Positions 1 through 5,708 of a stretch of 8,297 nt of DNA are shown here, one piece after another. The first letter of the stretch is position 1, and each line of letters opens with the position of its first letter. This DNA comes from JBCDBY01 sp039182715 (GTDB lineage Bacteria > Planctomycetota > PLA2), in the NCBI GenBank assembly GCA_039182715.1, contig JBCDBY010000206.1, positions 1 through 8,297 on the forward strand. The letters are read 5' to 3'. Position numbers and translations under genes: made by a program. The notes under the pieces were generated by a model. It ran no database searches. It had not been told where the DNA came from and saw nothing but the letters and a program-made list of their open reading frames with translations.

Positions 1-1
1 G

Positions 2-256
2 GCGGTGGCGATCCACGGCGCGGTGTCGCAGAAGCCGTTCCCCGCCGAGGCGGTCGCGATCGGAGAGGTAAGCCTGTTGGGCGAGCTGCGGCCGACGCCG
101 CAGATGACCGCGCGATTGAAGGAGGCGCGCGCCATGGGCTTTCGCGCCGCGTTCGTACCGCCGCACACGCCGCCGCTCGATGGACTCGAACTGGTGCCGG
201 TGCCGTTTATCGGGGCGGTCTTAGGTACGCATGGACTCGAGGAGGCGCAGGTATGA
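2..256 (+). CDS. radA: DNA repair protein RadA, C-terminal end (5' partial)
   Basis: Only the last 84 codons lie in the window; the reading frame is open from base 2 and stops with TGA at 254-256. The segment matches the end of the Lon-protease-like domain of RadA (Sms), a RecA-like ATPase that helps process recombination intermediates through branch migration. The recognisable part is GEVSLLGELRPTPQ, then an RL-EA-MGF-AA-VPP stretch and a final short helix, corresponding to the family pattern GEvgLtGEiRpV...Rl.EA.klGf..aivP. The RecA core and N-terminal zinc finger would lie upstream of the window. The last 12 codons run antisense to the end of rsgA, so the two genes converge with overlapping 3' ends. 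The family call rests on a short stretch but a characteristic one; other Lon-type substrate-like domains are the main alternative. Confidence 0.85.
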   Translation, partial: AVAIHGAVSQKPFPAEAVAIGEVSLLGELRPTPQMTARLKEARAMGFRAAFVPPHTPPLDGLELVPVPFIGAVLGTHGLEEAQV

Positions 257-1150
257 CTCGTATCGCTCGGGCGCGATCTCGCCGCGTTCGACGGCGGCGA
301 CGACGGCGCAGTCGGGCTCCCCCTCGTGCAGACAGTCGTTGAATCGGCAATCGTCGACGAACGGCGCCATGTCGCGGAACCAGATGGCGAGGTCCTCTTC
401 CTTCATGTTCCACAGACCGAATTCGCGCACGCCCGGCGTGTCGACGAGGTAGCCGCCCCACGGCAGAGGCAGCAGGGAGACGGTGGTCGTCGTGTGCTGG
501 CCCTTGCCGGTCGCGGCACGCACGTCGCCCACGCGCAGCGCGAGCGAGGGGTCGAGCGCGTTGGCGAGCGAACTCTTGCCGACGCCGCTGTGGCCCAGCA
601 TGGTCGTGGTGCGGTCGTGGAGGAAGGCGCGGACGTCGTCCAGGCTCCCGCCGGAGCCCCCACCGGATCCCTCGCCGGCGGTCGCGGAGACCTCGAAGAC
701 CGGGTAATCGAGCTTGCGATAGCGCGCCGCGACCTCGGCGCAGCGCCCATCCGTGTCGAGATCGATCTTGTTAATGACGATGCCGGGCTCGAGGCCGCGG
801 CTCTCCGCGGCGACCAGGAACCGGTCGAGCACCGCCGGGGCGAGGTCCGGATCGCGCGCGGCCGCAACGATCAGCACCGCGTCGATGTTGGCGACGATGA
901 TGTGCTCGCGGCGCGGGCGGAGCGGGTCGGGGCGCGAGAGGGTGCTGTGGCGTTCCTCGACCGAGGCGACCGCCGCCCCCTCGCCGCTGAACTCCACCAT
1001 CACGCGATCGCCGACGACGACCGCCTTGCGCCACTTGCCCGCGCCGCGTCGCAGCGTCTTGCGGACCGCGCACGGAATCGGCTCGGGCTCGCCGGCAATA
1101 TCGACGTGGACGAGGTTGCCCTCGTCGCGAATCACGACGCCCTGCTTCAT
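221..1150 (-). CDS. rsgA: Ribosome small-subunit maturation GTPase RsgA
   Basis: The 309-residue protein is a circularly permuted GTPase that binds the 30S subunit late in assembly and couples GTP hydrolysis to release of immature or factor-bound particles. An OB-fold fills roughly residues 1-70. The G motifs appear in permuted order: G4 NKID at 127-130, G5 SAT at 155-157, P-loop GHSGVGKSS at 186-194, switch I TGKGQHTTTT at 214-223 and G3 DTPG at 237-240. The C-terminal zinc site is complete as C268, C273, H275, C281. A Gly/Ser-rich stretch at 159-169 is unusual. The ATG start overlaps the TGA of the upstream methyltransferase gene (ATGA), which fixes the start and suggests translational coupling; no clear Shine-Dalgarno is visible. 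It is the last gene of the minus-strand unit, and its 3' end overlaps radA by 36 bases. Confidence 0.97.
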   Translation of the reverse strand: MKQGVVIRDEGNLVHVDIAGEPEPIPCAVRKTLRRGAGKWRKAVVVGDRVMVEFSGEGAAVASVEERHSTLSRPDPLRPRREHIIVANIDAVLIVAAARDPDLAPAVLDRFLVAAESRGLEPGIVINKIDLDTDGRCAEVAARYRKLDYPVFEVSATAGEGSGGGSGGSLDDVRAFLHDRTTTMLGHSGVGKSSLANALDPSLALRVGDVRAATGKGQHTTTTVSLLPLPWGGYLVDTPGVREFGLWNMKEEDLAIWFRDMAPFVDDCRFNDCLHEGEPDCAVVAAVERGEIAPERYESYLRLLESMRT

Positions 1151-1890
1151 GCGGTGTCGACCGGCGCGCGGGCGAGCGCGTGCAGCAGAATGCCGGCCGC
1201 CATGGCGACGTTGAGGCTCTCGATCTCCGCCGCCAGCGTCACCGCGACCGTGCGGTCGGCGGCGGCGCGCGTCGACTCGTCGACGCCGCGCGGCTCGTTG
1301 CCGACCAGCAGCGCGAGGCGCGCCGGACGCGTCGCGATCGACTCGACCGGCTCGCCGGCCGCATCCGCGACCCAAACGGCGAAACCGGCGGCGGCCAGCG
1401 CGGTGCGATCGCCGCGCAGGACGGGGCGGCGGAACAGCGCTCCCGCGCTCGCGCGCACCACCTTGGGGTTGGTGGGTTCGACGCTGCCGTCCGGGACGAC
1501 GATCGCCGCACAGCCGAGCGCGGCGGCGGTGCGGATGAGCGTGCCGAGGTTGCCGGGATCGGCCACGCCGTCGGCGACGAGCACGGTGGCCTGCTCCGGC
1601 CACGCGAACCTCTCGACGCGCCCCACCGGATCGCGGGCGAGCGCGAACAGCCCGGCGGGCGTGCGTGTCTCGGAAAGCTGTTCGACGTCCGGCCCGGAAA
1701 GCTCGACGACCGGAATCCCGGCCGGCACCGCTACCTCGGCGTCGGGCCCCCGATAGATCTCCTCGACGACGCCCGCGGCGAGTGCCTCGCGCACGACGTT
1801 GCCCCCCTCGAGCAGCAGCAGCCCCTCTTCGACGCGTACCTTCTTGCGCGCAAGCGAGCGGAGGTACTTCAAGCGCGCGCGGGAGATCAT
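1147..1890 (-). CDS. SpoU/TrmH-family RNA 2'-O-ribose methyltransferase
   Basis: The 247-residue protein is predicted to transfer a methyl group from S-adenosylmethionine to a ribose 2'-OH in rRNA or tRNA. Residues 1-95 resemble the SpoU substrate-binding domain (basic start, then LLLEGGNVVREAL). The SPOUT knot follows: motif 1 DGVADPGNLGTLIRTAAALG at 107-126 with N114 and catalytic-type R120, motif 2 LLVGNEPRGV at 194-203 with E199, and motif 3 around ESLNVAMAAGILL at 224-236. Its length is close to RlmB (23S Gm2251), but TsnR-like and TrmH-like enzymes look similar, so the target nucleotide is left open. The Pro-Met usually preceding motif 3 is replaced by Thr-Leu. The start is set by the ATGA overlap with the cytochrome gene; the TGA overlaps the rsgA ATG in the same way. 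Its place beside rsgA and a pseudouridine synthase favours an rRNA substrate. Confidence 0.93.
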   Translation of the reverse strand: MISRARLKYLRSLARKKVRVEEGLLLLEGGNVVREALAAGVVEEIYRGPDAEVAVPAGIPVVELSGPDVEQLSETRTPAGLFALARDPVGRVERFAWPEQATVLVADGVADPGNLGTLIRTAAALGCAAIVVPDGSVEPTNPKVVRASAGALFRRPVLRGDRTALAAAGFAVWVADAAGEPVESIATRPARLALLVGNEPRGVDESTRAAADRTVAVTLAAEIESLNVAMAAGILLHALARAPVDTA

Positions 1891-1896
1891 CTCCCG
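1880..1896 (-). promoter_or_regulatory. Inverted repeat/hairpin over the cytochrome stop and methyltransferase start
   Basis: The + strand reads CGGGAGAT-C-ATCTCCCG, a perfect inverted repeat with 8-base arms and one central base. In the minus-strand mRNA it can fold as CGGGAG/CUCCCG (6 pairs) with the loop AUGAU. That loop holds both the AUG of the methyltransferase and the overlapping UGA of the cytochrome gene. The purine run GGGAG is paired in the stem. This could make methyltransferase translation depend on a ribosome finishing the cytochrome. The symmetry is seen directly; a regulatory role is inferred. Confidence 0.5.
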
Positions 1897-2564
1897 AGGT
1901 ACGCCACGATGTCGAGCAGGTCCTTGTCCGACAGGCGCTCGGTGCTGTACCAGCCCATCGTGCCGCGGCTCGGCTTCCACTGCCGCTTGGCGTTGTAGCC
2001 GCGCACCTTGCGCACGATGATGTGCTTGCGCTTGCGGTTCGGCTTGAGCGGGAACGAAACGCCCTGCGGGTTGTGGCATTGGCCGCAGTAGCGCATCGCC
2101 GTCTTCTCGCCCTTCGCCGCGTCACCGCCCTCGTACTCGCTGATCAGCTTCGGCTTGCGCACCTTGCGCATCGGCAGTTTCTTGTCGCCGGCGATGGACT
2201 GCAGAAAGACGCCGAGGTCCTTCTTCTGCTCCGCCGAAAGCCCCTTGTCGCGCTCCTGCCACGTCTTGGCGCACGGGTCGGACGCGGCCACCACGTCCTT
2301 GTAGCGGTCCTTGCTGTTGCGCCATCCCTGACGCATCGCGGAGCCGTAGAGCGTGCCGCCCGGGCCGAGGAACTTCGCCTTCTCGATCTCTTCCTTCTCC
2401 GGAACGATGTTGTGGCAGTCGGCGCAGGAGGCGTACTCGTCGTCCTGCGTGTCGAGGAAGACCTTGCGTCCGCGCTCCACCGCCTTGGGGTCGAGCTTCG
2501 GCTTCGACGTCGCCTGCGCGGCGACGATCGACGTGACGAGGGCAAGGAACAGAAACACCCGCAT
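1887..2564 (-). CDS. Secreted di-heme c-type cytochrome
   Basis: This 225-residue protein starts with a typical Sec signal peptide (MRVFLFLALVTSIVAAQA, cleavage near 18) and should act in the periplasm as an electron carrier or a redox enzyme subunit. It has two covalent heme-binding motifs, CADCH at 47-51 and CGQCH at 160-164. The second domain ends in the usual cytochrome c helix (LSDKDLLDIVAYL) with M203 in GTMGW as the likely sixth ligand; M78 may serve heme 1. An extra cysteine, C98, is not in a CXXCH. Residues 174-200 are very rich in Lys and Arg. I do not recognise a named family such as SoxX or cytochrome c4. The ATG is 6 bases after the stop of the pseudouridine synthase gene, with no obvious Shine-Dalgarno; the signal peptide supports this start. 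The gene sits oddly among ribosome-maturation genes. Confidence 0.9.
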   Translation of the reverse strand: MRVFLFLALVTSIVAAQATSKPKLDPKAVERGRKVFLDTQDDEYASCADCHNIVPEKEEIEKAKFLGPGGTLYGSAMRQGWRNSKDRYKDVVAASDPCAKTWQERDKGLSAEQKKDLGVFLQSIAGDKKLPMRKVRKPKLISEYEGGDAAKGEKTAMRYCGQCHNPQGVSFPLKPNRKRKHIIVRKVRGYNAKRQWKPSRGTMGWYSTERLSDKDLLDIVAYLGR

Positions 2565-2570
2565 GGACGG

Positions 2571-3497
2571 TTAGCGTAACAGGGCGAGCGCGGCGTCGAA
2601 TGCGGCCGGGCGCGGCGCCTCCAGCTCCATCGCAGCGCCCGTCACGGGGTGCTTGAACCGGGTACGCCACGCGTGCAGCACGAAGCGCTCGTAGCCCGCC
2701 ACCGGAATGCCGTCGCCGTAGAGGTGATCGCCGATCAGCGGATGCCCGAGATGCGACGCGTGGATGCGGATCTGGTGCGTGCGGCCGGTGAAGATCTCGA
2801 TCTCGGCGTGCGTGGCGTGGCGCAGCTTCTCGCGCGCCTTGAAGTGGCTGTGCGCCTCCTTGCCGCGATCCGCGTCGATGCACATGAGGATGCGCGAATC
2901 CCCGACCGGCGCGATCGGAAAGCGCGCCTCGATCTCGTCCCAGTCGGCCCGCCCCATCAGGAGCGCCTGGTAGACCTTGCGCACCTCGCCGCGCTCCAGC
3001 ATGTCGCTGAATGCGGTGCGCACCGCATCGGTCTTGGCCACCAGCAGCACGCCGCTGGTGAACTGGTCGAGGCGATGCGCCAGCTTGGGCCGCGGCCCTT
3101 CCGGCGTGCGGCGGTGCAGCTCCTGCAGCAGCGTGCCGCGCTGGTGCACGCCGACCGGGTGGACGACGGTGCCCGACGCCTTGTTGAGCGCCATGAGGTG
3201 CTCGTCCTCGTAGAGCACGTCGATCGGCGGCGGCGGCGGCTCGGGGCCCTCGTGGTCGCGCTCGATCTCGATCACCACGACGTCGCCGGCGCGCAGCTTG
3301 GTCGATGCCTTGCGCCCGTCGCCGTTGACCGAGACGCAGCCCTGCTCCACGAGCTTGCGCGCGCCGGTGCGCGAGCGCCACTTGAGCTTCGAGGCGAGAA
3401 ACTGATCGAGCCGGCCCTCCTCCTCGGGCTCGACGCGCAGCTCGATGCGCTCCACCGGACGGGACAGGTCGCGGTTGCGCTCGTAGAGCCGGCTCAT
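2571..3497 (-). CDS. RluA-family rRNA pseudouridine synthase (RluC/RluD-like)
   Basis: The 308-residue enzyme is predicted to isomerise uridines to pseudouridine in 23S rRNA. An S4 RNA-binding domain spans about residues 27-80 (RLDQFLASKL...LVEQGCVSVNG). A linker with five consecutive prolines (87-91) follows, then the synthase domain. The catalytic motif is HRLDQFTSGVLLVAKT at 141-156, with D144 as the nucleophile-type aspartate. The supporting motif GRTHQIRIHASHLGHPLIGD is at 238-257, and the closing LHAW...HPVTG block is at 274-287. An S4 domain points to RluC or RluD rather than RluA or TruC, but the exact uridines cannot be read from sequence alone. The ATG overlaps the lptG stop as ATGA, which selects this start over the longer in-frame extension. 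No clear Shine-Dalgarno precedes it. Confidence 0.95.
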   Translation of the reverse strand: MSRLYERNRDLSRPVERIELRVEPEEEGRLDQFLASKLKWRSRTGARKLVEQGCVSVNGDGRKASTKLRAGDVVVIEIERDHEGPEPPPPPIDVLYEDEHLMALNKASGTVVHPVGVHQRGTLLQELHRRTPEGPRPKLAHRLDQFTSGVLLVAKTDAVRTAFSDMLERGEVRKVYQALLMGRADWDEIEARFPIAPVGDSRILMCIDADRGKEAHSHFKAREKLRHATHAEIEIFTGRTHQIRIHASHLGHPLIGDHLYGDGIPVAGYERFVLHAWRTRFKHPVTGAAMELEAPRPAAFDAALALLR

Positions 3498-4588
3498 GTC
3501 CGAATGGTCATGAGGCGCGACAGTCCGATGGAGAAGAAGAGCACGCTCGGGAACCAGACCGCCACGACGGGCGGCAACTCGCCGCGATCGCCAAGGCTCG
3601 TCATGAAGATCTCGAGGAAGTAGAAGGTCGCCGAGACGCCGAACGCGACCGCCGCGCCGAGCACGAGCGAACGGCCGGACAGCCCCAGCAGGATCGGCAC
3701 GCCGCACAGCAGCAGGATGAAGCTGCTCATCGGTCGCGCGAGCTGGCGCTGCAGCGCGACCTGCAGGTTGCGGCGGTCGGGGAACTTCTCCAGCAGTGCC
3801 TTGAGCTGCGAGTAGTTGAGCTCCGCCATGCCGCGTTCGGCCGTCAGCGCCTCGACGTCGTTGGGCGACACGCCGAGGTCGACCGGCGAGCCGGTCGGCA
3901 GCGAACGGCCGACGGCGCTGATGCCGGCCGGCAGGATCCGGACCGGAGCGGCGGCGCGCCACTGTTCGCCGTCCGGCTCCAGGCGATCGACGAACCAGGT
4001 CTCGACGCTGCCCTTGTCGTTCCACGGCTGCGCGATCACGACGTCGCGCAGCGACTGGTCCTGGAAGCTGTAGAAGCCGGCGCGCGTCACCCGGCCGCGC
4101 CCGTCGCGCAGGTGCGGGAGGCGATCGACGCCGTCACTGCGCTCGCCGCTGAACAACCGCTTGAGCACGATCTGCTCGCGGTTCAATCCGGGAATGACCA
4201 GCTCCTGGAACGCGATCTGCGCGAACGCGATCAGCAGGCCGCAGGCGAACACCGGCATGAACATGCGTCGTGCGCTGCGGCCCGCCGCCAGCACCGGCTG
4301 CACCTCGTTGTTGCGCAGCAGGTGCGTGACCGTGAACATGCCCGCCGCCACGGAGACGAAGCCGAGCGTGTCCTTGAGCACGTACGGCAGATAGGCAAGG
4401 TAGAAGCGCGCAATCAGCTCCAGGCGCGAGTAGCCCGACGCGAGCTGGCTCTCGAGCCCGTCGGAATCGACGAAGACCGACGCCCGCGCGAAGAAGTCGA
4501 GCGTGACGATGCCGATCGAGAAGACCACCAGCGCCGTCAGGAAGACGGCGAAGAAGGTGCGGGTGACGTAGCGGTCGAGCAGGCTCAC
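3494..4588 (-). CDS. lptG: LPS export permease LptG (LptBFGC transporter subunit)
   Basis: The 364-residue protein is one of the paired inner-membrane permeases of the ABC transporter that extracts LPS from the inner membrane and passes it to the LptC/LptA bridge. It has the YjgP/YjgQ layout: three membrane segments near 10-32, 62-90 and 108-130, a periplasmic beta-jellyroll region at about 135-280, and three more segments near 285-303, 306-330 and 338-360. The cytoplasmic loop with NNEVQPVLAAG (93-103) matches the coupling-helix region that contacts LptB. The start is GTG at 4588-4586, chosen because it forms a GTGA overlap with the lptF stop and gives the expected N-terminus (SLLDRYVTRTFFAVF). 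A weak GGTGG lies just upstream. Assignment as G rather than F follows gene order and the short, conserved N-terminus. Confidence 0.93.
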   Translation of the reverse strand: MSLLDRYVTRTFFAVFLTALVVFSIGIVTLDFFARASVFVDSDGLESQLASGYSRLELIARFYLAYLPYVLKDTLGFVSVAAGMFTVTHLLRNNEVQPVLAAGRSARRMFMPVFACGLLIAFAQIAFQELVIPGLNREQIVLKRLFSGERSDGVDRLPHLRDGRGRVTRAGFYSFQDQSLRDVVIAQPWNDKGSVETWFVDRLEPDGEQWRAAAPVRILPAGISAVGRSLPTGSPVDLGVSPNDVEALTAERGMAELNYSQLKALLEKFPDRRNLQVALQRQLARPMSSFILLLCGVPILLGLSGRSLVLGAAVAFGVSATFYFLEIFMTSLGDRGELPPVVAVWFPSVLFFSIGLSRLMTIRT

Positions 4589-5679
4589 CGCAGCGCCACC
4601 CGATAGAGCAGGTACGAGCCGCCGATGCCGAGCACCACGTTGCCGAGCCAGACGGCGGGATAGGCCGGAAGGGTCCCCGCCTTGCCGAGGTTGGCGCCGA
4701 CGATGACGAGCGGGAAGTAGACGATGACGACCGGGGCGCACGCGGTGATGACCGCCGCGACCTTCGCCTTGCGCCCGGCGAGGATGCCGAGCGGAATGCC
4801 GACCAGCGCGAAGAAGAAGGCGGACGCGGCCAGCGCGGAACGTCGCGCCAGCTCCTCGTGCGTCTCGACCGAGATGAAGCGGCCGTACTTGTCGTCGTCG
4901 GTGATGGCGCGCCGGGTGAAATAGGCGAGCTCCCACGCCTCCAGGTCGTTGCGCTTGCGCAGCCCCCCGCCCGACAGCACGACCTCGTCGAGATTGAGCG
5001 AGCCGGCAATGTTGGAGAACGCCGCATTGGTGCGCCCCGTGTCCTCCATCGCCGGCACCGAGAGCGCCAGCGAGTTGAACTCGAACTCGGCGACGTCGTT
5101 CTCGTTCACCCGGAATCCGCCCGAGCGCGCGCGGAACAGGCGCGTCCGGTTGTTGTCCTGCCGCACCTCGATCAGCACGTCGTCGAAGCGGCCGTTCTCG
5201 AAGTTCTCGAAGGAGAGCCGCGCCGTGTTGAGATTGAGGTCGCGCAGTCCGGAGCGGAAGCTCATCTCCATCTGCGCCGCGAGGTCGCGTTGCGCATCGC
5301 GCAGCCGGGCGGCGGCGAAGGGCGTCACGATGTCGAGCAGCAGCAGGGAGGCGAGCGAGACCACCGCGGCGGCGGCGAGCACCGGCCAGACGATCAGGAA
5401 GAGGTTCACGCCGCTGGCGGAGAGCGCGGTGAGCTCGCGGTCGACCTGCATGCGGCTGAAGGTGAGCACGACCGACGCGAGCGCCGCGGCCGGCACGGTG
5501 AACTGCAGCGCGAGCGGGAAGAAGAGCGGGAAGAGCTCGAGCAGAATGCCCAGCCCGACGCCCGGAGCTCTCTTCATGAACGTGAGAGCCATCAGGAAGA
5601 ACGCGACGCCCGTGGTCGCGGCCAACGCGCCCAGGAATGTTCGCGCCACTTCCTTCAGTACGGCGCGCCCGATCAGCAT
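4585..5679 (-). CDS. lptF: LPS export permease LptF (LptBFGC transporter subunit)
   Basis: This is the first gene of the minus-strand unit and encodes the partner of LptG in LPS extraction from the inner membrane. The 364 residues show membrane segments near 12-34, 48-72 and 92-117, a periplasmic domain at about 120-275, and segments near 280-300, 306-328 and 340-360. The motif DRELTALSASGVN at 80-92 is the conserved cytoplasmic coupling region of the family. The RRSALAASAFFFALVGIPLG stretch beginning at 279 is the typical re-entry into the membrane. The N-terminus LIGRAVLKEVARTFL fits the family start, so ATG at 5679 is well supported. No Shine-Dalgarno is seen, but a TACACT hexamer ends 10 bases before the ATG. 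LptF and LptG are of identical length here; lptA, lptB and lptC are not in the window. Confidence 0.94.
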   Translation of the reverse strand: MLIGRAVLKEVARTFLGALAATTGVAFFLMALTFMKRAPGVGLGILLELFPLFFPLALQFTVPAAALASVVLTFSRMQVDRELTALSASGVNLFLIVWPVLAAAAVVSLASLLLLDIVTPFAAARLRDAQRDLAAQMEMSFRSGLRDLNLNTARLSFENFENGRFDDVLIEVRQDNNRTRLFRARSGGFRVNENDVAEFEFNSLALSVPAMEDTGRTNAAFSNIAGSLNLDEVVLSGGGLRKRNDLEAWELAYFTRRAITDDDKYGRFISVETHEELARRSALAASAFFFALVGIPLGILAGRKAKVAAVITACAPVVIVYFPLVIVGANLGKAGTLPAYPAVWLGNVVLGIGGSYLLYRVALR

Positions 5680-5689
5680 GTCGCCCGCG

Positions 5690-5695
5690 AGTGTA
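5690..5695 (-). promoter_or_regulatory. Candidate -10 element for the lptF unit
   Basis: On the minus strand the hexamer reads TACACT, matching the TAnnnT core of a sigma70-type -10 box. It lies in the one AT-rich patch of the 29-base spacer and ends 10 bases before the lptF ATG, so transcription would begin within a few bases of the start codon. No good -35 is visible at 16-18 bases. It is the obvious candidate but is inferred from position and composition only. Confidence 0.35.
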
Positions 5696-5699
5696 AACT
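5694..5699 (+). promoter_or_regulatory. Candidate -10 element for the kinase-arginase unit
   Basis: TAAACT matches the TAnnnT pattern and ends 9 bases before the GTG at 5709. It shares two bases with the opposite-strand TACACT, the two forming a ten-base imperfect palindrome (AGTGTAAACT, 8 of 10 positions symmetric). If used, the transcript would start at or very near the GTG; translation could instead begin at the in-frame GTG at 5733. No convincing -35 is seen. Confidence 0.35.
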
Positions 5700-5708
5700 C
5701 CCCCTACC

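Larger units (their letters stand above)
221..5679 (-). other. Six-gene minus-strand transcription unit lptF-lptG-rlu-cytC-trmH-rsgA
   Basis: All six genes share a strand and leave no room for internal promoters or terminators. Overlaps are lptF/lptG 4585-4588 (GTGA), lptG/pseudouridine synthase 3494-3497, cytochrome/methyltransferase 1887-1890 and methyltransferase/rsgA 1147-1150 (all ATGA). The only gap is 2565-2570, six bases, before the cytochrome. Co-transcription and translational coupling are inferred from this packing. The unit pairs LPS export with three ribosome-maturation enzymes plus a periplasmic cytochrome. Confidence 0.8.

Noticed and set aside
326..1756. A 476-codon open frame on the plus strand opposite rsgA and the methyltransferase gene.
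   Set aside because: Its translation is low-complexity Arg/Ala/Gly-rich with no family motif, and it lies antisense to two clearly recognised genes. GC-rich codon bias explains the lack of stops.
1151..2125. The long N-terminal extension of the rsgA frame (over 300 extra codons).
   Set aside because: The extension is Arg-rich nonsense overlapping the methyltransferase gene in another frame; the true start is the ATG at 1150 with an OB-fold directly after it.
2649..3623. A 324-codon plus-strand frame opposite the pseudouridine synthase.
   Set aside because: Composition is typical of an antisense shadow and no motif is present, while the opposite strand carries the HRLD synthase signature.
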